Positions 1 through 6,330 of a DNA stretch of 11,162 nucleotides are shown piece after piece (position 1 is the stretch's first letter; each line of letters starts with the position of its first letter). The DNA comes from Acidimicrobiaceae bacterium. Its GTDB lineage: Bacteria > Actinomycetota > Acidimicrobiia > Acidimicrobiales > Acidimicrobiaceae. A program made the translations under genes and the position numbers. Under the pieces are notes generated by a model that worked only from the letters and a program-made list of their open reading frames with translations, searched no databases and was not told the origin of the DNA. Where the stretch lies: contig JABEUO010000075.1 of the NCBI GenBank assembly GCA_013044415.1, positions 1 to 11,162 on the forward strand, read 5' to 3'.

Positions 1-543
1 CGCTGCGGATGATACCGTACGTCCTTCGTTAAGTACCGACAGCGCCCTTTGTGCGGCGTCAAGTGAAGGCACCAACTCCGATCTCTTTCGAGCCTCCTTG
101 GCCAGCTTGGTGATTCGATTTTCGACCGTTTGAATATCAGCGAGAATGAGCTCGGTTTGGATAATCTCAATATCATTTTTCGGAGATACTTTTCCCTCGA
201 CGTGAATGACATCTGGGTCTTGAAATACCCTGACAACCTGGCAAATCGCGTCGCTTTCTCGAATATGGGAGAGAAACTTGTTTCCTAGGCCCTCGCCTTC
301 GGAAGCACCTTTGACTATTCCTGCGATGTCAACGAATGACACAAGTGCTGGGACGATCTCCTTCGAGTCGAATAGGCGAGCTAACCGGGTAAGGCGTTCG
401 TCGGGCACGGCGACGACTCCGACGTTCGGTTCAATCGTTGCAAATGGGTAGTTCGCCGCCAGGACTTCGTTGTGTGTCAAGGCGTTAAATAGGGTGGATT
501 TTCCCACGTTCGGCAGGCCGACAATGCCAATAGAGAGACCCAC
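1..543 (-). CDS. ychF: Ribosome-associated GTPase/ATPase YchF (Ola1 family), N-terminal part, cut by window edge
   Basis: The first 181 codons of a YchF/Ola1 P-loop NTPase (full length usually about 360 residues); the rest lies left of base 1. Visible motifs: G1/P-loop GLPNVGKST (9-17), the YPFATIEPNVG switch segment (32-42) and the G3 region DIAGIVKGASEGEGLGNKF (72-90), which are diagnostic of YchF among Obg-like proteins. The following helical coiled-coil insertion is entered at about 130-181; the NxxE specificity motif and TGS domain are off-window. Known for the family: a cytosolic, ribosome-binding, ATP-preferring NTPase linked to translation and oxidative-stress responses. Start: GTG at 543-541, preceded by GGAAGGA at a good distance; the P-loop position fits this start exactly. 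It is separated from the efflux operon by about 350 bases and is probably transcribed on its own. Confidence 0.96.
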   Translation of the reverse strand, partial: MGLSIGIVGLPNVGKSTLFNALTHNEVLAANYPFATIEPNVGVVAVPDERLTRLARLFDSKEIVPALVSFVDIAGIVKGASEGEGLGNKFLSHIRESDAICQVVRVFQDPDVIHVEGKVSPKNDIEIIQTELILADIQTVENRITKLAKEARKRSELVPSLDAAQRALSVLNEGRTVSSAA

Positions 544-791
544 AGACTTATCCTTCCGGTATTAACTGTCCCAAAGTGATCGCTTAGGACATCGGATGAG
601 TTTAGACAATTTCCGTCACAAGATACTTAGCCCGCCATTGCAATTTCTCCACCTGTCAGCGACTATTTCTAAAAACCCATTACCACGTTCTTTTTGAACC
701 ACTTCTACGCGGCCATGGTGTTGCTCATTATCCAACTTGACTCGTGAGGATGATTGGAAATTCGACTTGGTCTGGCCGGAGAGTATTTCAA

Positions 792-817
792 GCGCCCTTG
801 TGAGGGGGCCATTTTTT
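792..817 (+). terminator. Intrinsic terminator-like hairpin reading rightward, with no gene upstream
   Basis: GC-rich stem 792-798 with 803-809 (one G:G mismatch, core CCCT/AGGG, loop TGTG), then CA and six T residues (812-817). This is the classical layout of a Rho-independent terminator on the plus strand; read on the minus strand there is no T run after the stem. No plus-strand gene precedes it, so it either ends a small untranslated RNA or is fortuitous. GGGGCC at 805-810 can alternatively pair with GGCCCC at 847-852, which would break up this hairpin. Confidence 0.5.
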
Positions 818-835
818 CATCGCTAAAGATCTACA

Positions 836-852
836 GGGGCTCTGCTGGCCCC
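836..852 (-). terminator. Hairpin downstream of the efflux gene, possible weak terminator
   Basis: GGGGC (836-840) pairs with GCCCC (848-852) over a 7-base loop, about 40 bases past the stop codon of the efflux transporter. On the minus strand the stem is followed by only a short T-poor stretch (TGTAGATCTTTAG), so it is at best a weak intrinsic terminator for the operon. Confidence 0.3.
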
Positions 853-892
853 GAAATTGGGTGAGATTTGTCGATGTGTCTAATTCTGAGGC

Positions 893-2398
893 TTAATCGA
901 TCCCTACTATGAGTATCTCTGCCGACGGGATCGATTTCGGGGCTGATCTGATGACACTGGCCGCAACCAGAAAGGCCAGGATTGCAAAGACTGACCCCGC
1001 CTTGAATGCCTCCTGGTATCCGTGTACCGATGCAACTAGCAGGGCGTGGTTAGCTATTGCGGTTGCCATTTGTGTTGGCACTGTCTTGCTGGCCGTGTTG
1101 ATTATCACATGGGCACTTTTCAAATAGTTTGTTGTGCTCGTCGCCATGAGGGTAACGAGAGCGGCTAATCCAAGGGACCCCCCGACCTGCTGGGATGTGT
1201 TTAAAAGCGCACTCGCTAGCCCAGATTCGTTAGAGGATACTGCGGAGACTGCGTTAAGGGTCAGGGTCACGAAAGTTAGTCCCATACCGAGCCCGACGGT
1301 TACCAATGGCCCGAATATAGATGGATAGGAAGAATTTGCGGTTATGAAGGAGGCCCAAAATAGGCCAAGCGCAACGACTAGGGGGCCAAAGGTCAAAAAT
1401 GGCCGAGTTCCAAATCGCCTAACTTGGCGCGAGACGACGATACTGCTCGACGCAACCATCATCGGAAGCGGGAGGTAAGCGAAACCCGCATCGATCGGAC
1501 TGTAGTGGAGGATGTCCTGCAAAAACTGCGTTAGGAAGAAGAGTAGGGAGAGCATGGCACCCCCGAGAAGCAACATTACGAGGTACCCTCCGCTTCTATT
1601 TCGGTTTGCGAGAAACTTCAGTGGCATCAGAGGTCGGTCGGATTTGGCTTCTATTAAAATGAAGCCAACCAATACGACCAGAGCACTAAGGAAGACACCA
1701 AGGGTTGTAGGATTTGCCCATCCAGACTTTGGTACTCGGATGAGCCCATAAACAAGTAGGGCCATTCCTACAGATGCAGACAGGGCTCCGGGCAGATCTA
1801 GGCGGTCATCTGATTTTGAGGTCTCTCGAAGGGCTTTCGGGGATAGAAGCAAAAGCACAGCCCCAATTGGAACATTGACGAAAAGTACCCACCTCCAGGA
1901 GAAGAAGTCGACTAGGACACCTCCTAATATCAGTCCTAGCGCTCCACCTGCCGCCGACATTCCGGCGTATAAGGCCATTGCTTTGTGCCTCTGCGAGCCA
2001 TCGTCGAAAGTCGTAGCGACTAACGAAAGGGCGGTTGGAGATGCGATGGCCGCCCCGATGCCTTGAATAGTTCTGGCGGCCAGGAGCCATGCCTGGTCGG
2101 TTGCCAACCCTCCAAGGAGTGACGAGGCAGTGAACAGGGCAATTCCGACGACGAACATCTTCTTCTTGCCAAATAGGTCCCCAGTTCTCCCCCCGAGGAG
2201 AAGAAGTCCGCCAAATGTTAGCACGTAGGCGTCTATAACCCAGGCGAGGTTAGTGGTCGAAAAGGCCAACTCTCGTTGTATCGACGGAAGGGCGATGTTG
2301 ACTATCGTTAGGTCCAGCATGACCATCAGCTGGGCAGCGGCGATGACCATGAGTGCGAGTTTCTTATTGTGGGTATTTTCGTTATTTTTAGCTGGCAT
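893..2398 (-). CDS. MFS drug efflux transporter, DHA2 (EmrB/QacA) family, 14 TM
   Basis: 501 residues, the normal length of 14-TM DHA2 drug:proton antiporters in the cytoplasmic membrane. Visible motifs: LDLTIVNIALP at 29-39 (family motif D1 in TM1), motif A GGRTGDLFGKKK at 69-80 in the TM2-TM3 loop, the conserved arginine of motif B in LLAARTIQG (R109), and motif C rich in glycine followed by SWRWVLFVNVPIG (about 144-179), the mark of exporters rather than importers. Hydrophobic segments run to the C-terminus. The ATG at 2398 has AAGGA seven bases upstream. It is the last gene of a probable marR-methyltransferase-MFS operon, 83 bases after the methyltransferase. The family exports amphipathic drugs, dyes or natural products; the substrate cannot be read from the sequence. 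Confidence 0.93.
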   Translation of the reverse strand: MPAKNNENTHNKKLALMVIAAAQLMVMLDLTIVNIALPSIQRELAFSTTNLAWVIDAYVLTFGGLLLLGGRTGDLFGKKKMFVVGIALFTASSLLGGLATDQAWLLAARTIQGIGAAIASPTALSLVATTFDDGSQRHKAMALYAGMSAAGGALGLILGGVLVDFFSWRWVLFVNVPIGAVLLLLSPKALRETSKSDDRLDLPGALSASVGMALLVYGLIRVPKSGWANPTTLGVFLSALVVLVGFILIEAKSDRPLMPLKFLANRNRSGGYLVMLLLGGAMLSLLFFLTQFLQDILHYSPIDAGFAYLPLPMMVASSSIVVSRQVRRFGTRPFLTFGPLVVALGLFWASFITANSSYPSIFGPLVTVGLGMGLTFVTLTLNAVSAVSSNESGLASALLNTSQQVGGSLGLAALVTLMATSTTNYLKSAHVIINTASKTVPTQMATAIANHALLVASVHGYQEAFKAGSVFAILAFLVAASVIRSAPKSIPSAEILIVGID

Positions 2399-2481
2399 CG
2401 TCTATTCCTTGTATGTCCAAAGTGGATTATCTATCGTGCTTTTGGGCGCGAGATTTTAGATTGTTTTTTCAAATTGCGGCT

Positions 2482-3147
2482 TTAGTCTTCACGCTTTGCC
2501 CAACCAATGACATTTGTCGAGGGTGGTCTTCCTGATTTTGAATTGCGTTCTGCCTTGAAGATGGAGACAATTTCGAATTCAATTAGTTTGTCCCGAAGTT
2601 CGGTGGCGCTAAAGAGTACTCGTGGATCGGAAGGACCTTTATGGCCAATGGAGTCCTTGTGGCGCCCGAGAAAATAGATGTAAGCTCCGGTTTTCAAGGC
2701 GGACTTTGCTATTTCGAATAGCCTCGTTCTCATTGGCTCAGCGAAGTGAAGGTTGGAGACGACCACTAAGTCGAACTGTCTTGTCGGTGGATCGTATTCG
2801 GCTAGATCGTGGTGGATGAGCTCAATGTTTAGATTCAGACTTCTTGCCCTAGTCATGGCCTGCGAGAGGCCAACGTATGAAGAATCGATACCAGTGACTA
2901 GCCATCGTTTTTTAGCCAGCCATAGGGTATTGCGGCCTGTCCCGCACCCAAGGTCCAATGCCCTGCCGGGTTCCAAGTCTTTTGCGAGGTTGACTAGCTC
3001 GGGATCAGGTATTTCTGACCAAGCCTCTTGGCTATACCTTTGGTCCCAGTGGGAAAAGGCGATTTTAGGAGAGTGTGACAACCCTGATGATGAAGAGACG
3101 TCGGGATGAATTTTGCTTCCATCTTTCTTATTGCTAATCGAGGTCAA
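2482..3147 (-). CDS. Class I SAM-dependent methyltransferase (TehB-like/methyltransferase domain)
   Basis: 221 residues with a Rossmann-type methyltransferase core. Motif I is LDLGCGTGRN at 64-73 (SAM binding), the ribose-contacting acidic residue is D88 in TGIDSS at the end of strand 2, and FDLVVVSNLHF (about 125-135) is the strand-4 motif. The segment SHWDQRYSQEAW (32-43) is the aromatic entry helix seen in small-molecule and TehB-like enzymes. The first 30 residues are Ser/Lys rich and probably disordered. The start is TTG (3147-3145) with AGGAG seven bases upstream; no later ATG gives a complete domain. It lies 55 bases after the MarR-type gene and 83 before the exporter, so a role modifying or detoxifying the compound that the pump handles is plausible, but this is inference. 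The methyl acceptor is unknown. Confidence 0.9.
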   Translation of the reverse strand: MTSISNKKDGSKIHPDVSSSSGLSHSPKIAFSHWDQRYSQEAWSEIPDPELVNLAKDLEPGRALDLGCGTGRNTLWLAKKRWLVTGIDSSYVGLSQAMTRARSLNLNIELIHHDLAEYDPPTRQFDLVVVSNLHFAEPMRTRLFEIAKSALKTGAYIYFLGRHKDSIGHKGPSDPRVLFSATELRDKLIEFEIVSIFKAERNSKSGRPPSTNVIGWAKRED

Positions 3148-3202
3148 CGGTCTACTCCTGGCTCGCTGGTTGGATTTTCATTTTTTCGACAGAATTGTGA
3201 AA

Positions 3203-3703
3203 CTAAGAGTTGCGGCTGACGCCTAAGAGTTTTTCGAGAGAGTCGATCGCATTCAAAAACGCATTTAGTTCATTTGGAGGAATTGAGGACCGTAACCAGT
3301 CTTCGTGTACCTCAGCCAGGCGTGCGACCTCCTTAGCGAGCCGCTGTCCCTCGAAGGTAAGTGTTAGGGTGCGCTGACGCCTATCACCCTTCTTAGTTCC
3401 ACTCTGGACCAAATTGAGACTCTCTAGATCATCGAGGCACCTTTTCACGTTCATAGGGTCGGCTCCCAAAAGCCGGGCTAGTTCGCGAAGGGAAGTAGCC
3501 GGATAGTTTGAAAGTCCACGGATTATTGCCGCTTGTGGTGGAGATATTCCCAAAGTCTTCAGCCGAGAGGACCACGTATGTCTTAGATTTCTGGAGACCC
3601 TTGAGAGGCGAAAGCCGACATTGGTTTCAAGTTGATCGATAACTTGGCTAGTGTCGGCGCTAACGGGGCCGTTTGATAATTTCTCGGATGTTTCGCTTTC
3701 CAT
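3203..3703 (-). CDS. MarR-family transcriptional regulator
   Basis: 166 residues from the ATG at 3703, a typical MarR length. After a short linker: helix 1 with the dimer region (QLETNVGFRLSRVSRNLRHTW), the winged helix-turn-helix (SLRELARLLGADPMNVKRCLDDLESLNLV, then the wing KKGDRRQRTLTLTFEG with the conserved DRR), and a C-terminal dimerisation helix ending LEKLLGVSRNS. The frame stays open upstream to a GTG at 3898, which would add 65 residues, but that stretch has no MarR similarity and contains the palindrome at 3826-3841, so it is better read as promoter and leader. A GGTGGA sequence precedes the ATG. Family knowledge: dimeric repressors released by phenolic or drug ligands or by oxidation, usually autoregulatory. 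It is the first gene of a probable operon with the methyltransferase and DHA2 pump, so it probably represses both. Confidence 0.92.
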   Translation of the reverse strand: MESETSEKLSNGPVSADTSQVIDQLETNVGFRLSRVSRNLRHTWSSRLKTLGISPPQAAIIRGLSNYPATSLRELARLLGADPMNVKRCLDDLESLNLVQSGTKKGDRRQRTLTLTFEGQRLAKEVARLAEVHEDWLRSSIPPNELNAFLNAIDSLEKLLGVSRNS

Positions 3704-3825
3704 ACTGTTTCCACCAAGTTTCGAGACTGAGTTTCCAAATTCCTTTATCAGATGGGGCTTCCCGGCCCGCTTTAGCCGAAATAGCGGGGACGGTCGATCG
3801 TCTGCAGATTTACATTTACTCAAAC

Positions 3826-3841
3826 TGTAGTAGTTACTACA
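3826..3841. promoter_or_regulatory. Candidate MarR operator in the promoter of the efflux operon
   Basis: Perfect 7-2-7 inverted repeat TGTAGTA-GT-TACTACA, the size and symmetry of MarR-family operators, 122 bases upstream of the marR-type ATG. Read on the minus strand, TTGGAC lies 17 bases before TGTAGT, which falls within the palindrome, so a bound dimer would cover the -10 element. The palindrome is seen directly; the promoter and the assignment to this regulator are inference. Confidence 0.55.
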
Positions 3842-3940
3842 ATATTCCAGGTTTCTAAGTCCAAGATAGCTAGCCGCCATTCGGCCTCCGATACTCACGA
3901 TCGGTCCGAAGGTGTGGGTGTTACATAAATGGACCTAAAG

Positions 3941-3968
3941 GACCGTCTCTAAGGATGGAGAGAAGGTC
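3941..3968. repeat. Nested hairpin between divergent operons
   Basis: GACC (3941-3944) pairs with GGTC (3965-3968) and TCTCT (3946-3950) with AGAGA (3959-3963), separated by one G:A mismatch and an 8-base loop. There is no T tract on either side, so it is not an intrinsic terminator. Function unknown. Confidence 0.4.
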
Positions 3969-4042
3969 GCCCCTCACAAAGCTTCAGACGGAAGTGGCCG
4001 ACTCATTGCGATGGCCGTTGGGCACTGAATTGTACTTCTATT

Positions 4043-4083
4043 GGGAACTGTTATATGGAACTGTTATTGGGGACTTGTTGTAT
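4043..4083. repeat. Three degenerate tandem copies of a 13-14 bp unit
   Basis: GGGAACTGTTATAT, GGAACTGTTATT and GGGGACTTGTTGTAT follow each other directly, with the GGAAC/GGACT cores 13-14 bases apart. They lie roughly 270-310 bases upstream of the metal-permease start. This could be a cluster of regulator half-sites or simple slippage; no assignment can be made. Confidence 0.45.
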
Positions 4084-4169
4084 CGGGATCTGGGCGGGAA
4101 AGCCGTTGGAAGCCTAACGGGGCAGTAGGTCGCTGCTTGAACATGATCCTGAATTGGACACCGGGTATC

Positions 4170-4192
4170 ATTCCTGTCAAAGAAACAGGAAT
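4170..4192. repeat. Perfect 8-bp inverted repeat with 7-base loop
   Basis: ATTCCTGT (4170-4177) and ACAGGAAT (4185-4192) around CAAAGAA. No T run follows on either strand. It may form a hairpin in a long leader of the metal-permease transcript or be a protein-binding palindrome. Confidence 0.45.
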
Positions 4193-4284
4193 TTGTAGCT
4201 TCGGAATCGGAACTAGGCCCAAAGTCCTACTCTCGTCACAATTTCAGATCTTGGCCGAACGGGAATTTAGAAACTTGCAGTTTG

Positions 4285-4325
4285 TTAGAAGATATTACTA
4301 ATAAGCTGTTAGAAAAATGTTCTAA
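4285..4325. promoter_or_regulatory. Two palindromic 17-bp boxes, candidate Fur-family operator of the metal operon
   Basis: The second box (4309-4325) is a perfect 6-5-6 palindrome TTAGAA-AAATG-TTCTAA. The first (4285-4301), TTAGAAGATATTACTAA, is an imperfect version with matching TTAG...CTAA ends. TGTTAGAA recurs exactly 24 bases apart (4283 and 4307). AT-rich palindromes of about 17 bp just upstream of a metal transporter co-transcribed with a Fur-family regulator are the expected operator layout. A possible promoter, TTGCAG (4275-4280) then ACTAAT 16 bases on, overlaps the first box. The boxes are seen; their function is inferred. Confidence 0.5.
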
Positions 4326-4350
4326 TATGCCGGGCGAACAGGACGCTGAG

Positions 4351-5271
4351 ATGTTGGTTGCCGCTTTAAGTCTTTGGAGTCCACACGGGAGCTTTTCCGT
4401 AAGTACGGCGGTGATGCTGGCCTTTGTGCTGGGGATGGTGCACGGTATCACTCCAGATGAGCACACTTGGCCCATAACGTTTAGCTATTCGATAGGGAGC
4501 TACTCAAGCAGGCGAGGCTTAATCTCTGGCCTAACCTTCTCGCTTGCTTTTACCCTCCAGCGTGCAATTGCATCTGAATTGGCCTATTTCTCACTGACCC
4601 GGATACTAAGTGACATTCCTTGGCTGAATTTTGCAATTTATATCGTCGTCGGTTTAGCGATGATCCTGGCAGCCATGTACCTATTTCGAGGCAACCATTG
4701 GCACTTGCTCTCACCTTCTCATCACTTGAAGGAGATGACCGAAGAGGACAAGTTATCTGACCCAAAGGTATGGATGCCGGCCCTACACGGCTTCATTGCT
4801 GGGTGGGGTTTTGGTGCCTTCGCATTGATAATTTATACCGTCCTTTCCCCTGCGATGCCTTCAGCATCGCTCGGATGGGTGCCCGGGGCCGCTTTTGGAC
4901 TCGGGACCACGGTGATCCAAGTCCTCGCTGGCGCCTTATTTGGTTATATTGCGAGACGGAAGTCGCTTACTCCGAAGGACATTCGAACAGTCTCCTTGAT
5001 TACGGCCGGACGTACCCTATTGATAGGAGGAATGGCTTTTGTCGCCGTTGGAGCAGTTGGCCTAGCATTTCCGGCCGTGATGGGCATAGGGATAAGCACG
5101 GGAATTAGGGTTCACAACCTAGCCCATCTCGGGATCGGCCAATTGCTAGTGATGGTAATAGTCGTGCTGGTAGGTTTTGGAACTCTTATTTCTACTACGC
5201 GTTCGATAAAAGGCCTCAATGGTTTGGCCAGACCCCCCTTAAATGAGCAGAATTCCGGAGATATCAAATGA
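4351..5271 (+). CDS. Probable transition-metal (nickel/cobalt-type) membrane permease, NicO/UreH-like
   Basis: 306 residues from the ATG at 4351, with several hydrophobic helices. The signature is HGITPDEH at 31-38 in the first helix, a variant of the HX4DH metal motif of NiCoT, RcnA/NicO and UreH permeases with one extra residue between D and H. A second histidine-containing repeat, LHGFIAGWGFG (about 145-155), and a third, VHNLAHLGIG (254-263), fit the family pattern of metal-binding residues in helices. There is a His-rich cytoplasmic or loop segment (HWH, SHHL, 116-125). Start: ATG 4351 has AGGA seven bases upstream; the frame is open to a TTG at 4282 and has another ATG at 4327, but neither has a Shine-Dalgarno sequence and the longer forms overlap the palindromes. 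The stop overlaps the next start (ATGA) by 4 bases, so it is translationally coupled to the Fur-family gene. Metal identity and direction of transport are not provable here. Confidence 0.72.
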   Translation: MLVAALSLWSPHGSFSVSTAVMLAFVLGMVHGITPDEHTWPITFSYSIGSYSSRRGLISGLTFSLAFTLQRAIASELAYFSLTRILSDIPWLNFAIYIVVGLAMILAAMYLFRGNHWHLLSPSHHLKEMTEEDKLSDPKVWMPALHGFIAGWGFGAFALIIYTVLSPAMPSASLGWVPGAAFGLGTTVIQVLAGALFGYIARRKSLTPKDIRTVSLITAGRTLLIGGMAFVAVGAVGLAFPAVMGIGISTGIRVHNLAHLGIGQLLVMVIVVLVGFGTLISTTRSIKGLNGLARPPLNEQNSGDIK

Positions 5272-5732
5272 GTAAGGAATCGATATTCGTTGGAGTACTG
5301 AGACAAAATCGGCTGAGGGTTACCAAGGAGAGGATGGAGGTGTTTCGAGTTCTGAGCCTGGTCGACTCTCCACTTTCGCGTAGTGAGCTGCTGAGCAACC
5401 TCAGGAATTTCGGCATGCACCCTCCGACGCTCTATCGCACCATCGAACTTTTTGTCTCTATTGGCATTATTCAGTCCCTATCCTCAAAGTCGGGTGAAGT
5501 GATCTACGAGCTTCTTCCGCCCTTTGCTCCGCACCATCACCATTATCGTTGCATGAGCTGCGGATCGACTTTCCCCTTAGAGGTTTTGGATGACGCGCCA
5601 GAAGAGGTAGCGCTGAGATCTCTAGATCTCCCTGGAGCGGCGGTCTATCATCAGGTCGACATTTATGGGACCTGTTTTGAGTGTTTGCGGGAGCAAACAC
5701 TTGTCGGAGAGCATGCCCCGGCAGCATTTTGA
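5268..5732 (+). CDS. Fur-family metal-responsive transcriptional regulator
   Basis: 154 residues, normal Fur/Zur/Nur length. The N-terminal winged helix is at about 1-80 (RLRVTKERMEVFRVL, then PPTLYRTIELFVSIGII as recognition helix and turn). The C-terminal dimerisation/metal domain has a four-histidine run H89-H92, the structural zinc site CMSC (95-98) plus CFEC (136-139), and H128 before VDIYGTC. All four zinc-site cysteines are present, so the protein looks functional. GGAG lies seven bases before the ATG, which overlaps the stop of the metal permease. The gene pair suggests that the permease is controlled by the metal this protein senses. Iron, zinc, manganese and nickel subgroups cannot be separated from the sequence alone; the neighbouring permease makes nickel (Nur-like) a reasonable guess. 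Confidence 0.92.
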   Translation: MSKESIFVGVLRQNRLRVTKERMEVFRVLSLVDSPLSRSELLSNLRNFGMHPPTLYRTIELFVSIGIIQSLSSKSGEVIYELLPPFAPHHHHYRCMSCGSTFPLEVLDDAPEEVALRSLDLPGAAVYHQVDIYGTCFECLREQTLVGEHAPAAF

Positions 5733-5795
5733 TCGATTGTGTCCCGGAGTTAGAAATGGTGGCAAGACTGCCTAGGTGGAACGCGAACCTCAACC

Positions 5796-5862
5796 GGTTT
5801 GCCGGCGAGAAAGTTTGTGGGCGAGTCGAACTTTCGAAAGGTTGACCGATCGCCGGAATACC
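5796..5862. repeat. Two-tier inverted repeat, candidate structured RNA
   Basis: Outer arms CCGGCGA (5802-5808) and TCGCCGG (5850-5856) are perfect complements, extended by GGT/ACC at 5796-5798 and 5860-5862. Directly inside, GAAAGTT (5809-5815) pairs with AACTTTC (5829-5835), leaving a 13-base loop and a 14-base strand on the 3' side. Located 60 bases after the Fur-family stop. No T tract follows, so an intrinsic terminator is unlikely. Confidence 0.45.
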
Positions 5863-6090
5863 AGCAACTGAAGGGTCCTAGAACCGAATTTCCCAGCAAA
5901 TCTCATTGATTTAACTAGCGCGGTCCAATTATTGTTGATTTCCAGTCAGAACGGGGTCTTTGATATTCAGGGACGACAGCCGATTTAACCTCATGTTATC
6001 ATATGTCCTTGAGGTATTAGCTTATATAGTTTCGAGGTATAGAATTTCGGGATCGAGATAATGATTGCAAAGGAGCATGAGAGAGCAAAA

Positions 6091-6139
6091 CTTAGCTACC
6101 GCTAGAATCCCGTGTAATGGATTCGATATATTAGCTAAG
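6091..6139. repeat. Two-tier inverted repeat
   Basis: Outer arms CTTAGCTA (6091-6098) and TAGCTAAG (6132-6139) are perfect complements; inner arms GAATCC (6105-6110) and GGATTC (6119-6124) enclose an 8-base loop, separated from the outer stem by a 6/7-base internal loop. Could be an RNA hairpin or a binding site; no known family recognised. Confidence 0.45.
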
Positions 6140-6303
6140 CGGAGTGCGTATTGTGGATAGCGATCCAGGATTAGAAGCCAAACTCTGCGAGATGTAACCG
6201 TAAGCACCAGGACTTAGCTCGTGTTATGCTGCTAAGTACGACTTGATATTGATTAATCTCAATGGAACTTGTTAACCCTCAGATACAACTCCGGTAGCCC
6301 TTA

Positions 6304-6330
6304 TATGCTGGTTAGGGTTGGCCCAGCATA
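6304..6330. repeat. Perfect 8-bp inverted repeat
   Basis: TATGCTGG (6304-6311) and CCAGCATA (6323-6330) around an 11-base loop. No T tract follows. Function unknown. Confidence 0.45.

Larger units (their letters stand above)
544..892. other. Intergenic region between the efflux operon and ychF
   Basis: No open frame with family features was found on either strand. It should hold the ychF promoter (minus strand) and the end of the efflux operon. The left part (about 560-740) shows no clear promoter hexamers on either strand. The right part is structured: an imperfect stem from TTGGAAAT (about 754) to ATTTCAA (about 785), the intrinsic-terminator-like hairpin at 792-817, and the GGGGC/GCCCC hairpin at 836-852, the last two listed separately. 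Confidence 0.6.
3842..4284. other. Divergent intergenic region with structured elements
   Basis: Stretch between the two divergent operons without a convincing gene; an 86-codon open frame here has no recognisable features and no ribosome-binding site. It contains a nested hairpin (3941-3968), three degenerate tandem repeats (4043-4083) and a perfect 8-bp inverted repeat (4170-4192), listed separately. I compared it by eye with cobalamin and NiCo riboswitch consensus elements, since a metal transporter lies downstream, and found no match. Confidence 0.5.

Noticed and set aside
3704..3898. 65-residue N-terminal extension of the MarR-family protein from a GTG
   Set aside because: No family similarity in this part, no Shine-Dalgarno, and it contains a palindromic operator-like site; the ATG at 3703 gives the usual length.
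4084..4160. Possible cobalamin or NiCo riboswitch before the metal permease
   Set aside because: The characteristic B12 box and the NiCo conserved junctions are not recognisable.
4041..4301. 86-codon plus-strand open frame in the divergent intergenic region
   Set aside because: No ribosome-binding site, no domain or membrane pattern, and it crosses tandem repeats and a hairpin.
6077..6160. 27-codon plus-strand frame after AGGAGC
   Set aside because: The AGGAG is only one base from the ATG, too close to work, and the frame coincides with the inverted repeat.
6022..6207. 61-codon minus-strand open frame in the 1.1-kb gap
   Set aside because: No recognisable family, no good RBS, and composition like random translation of non-coding DNA.
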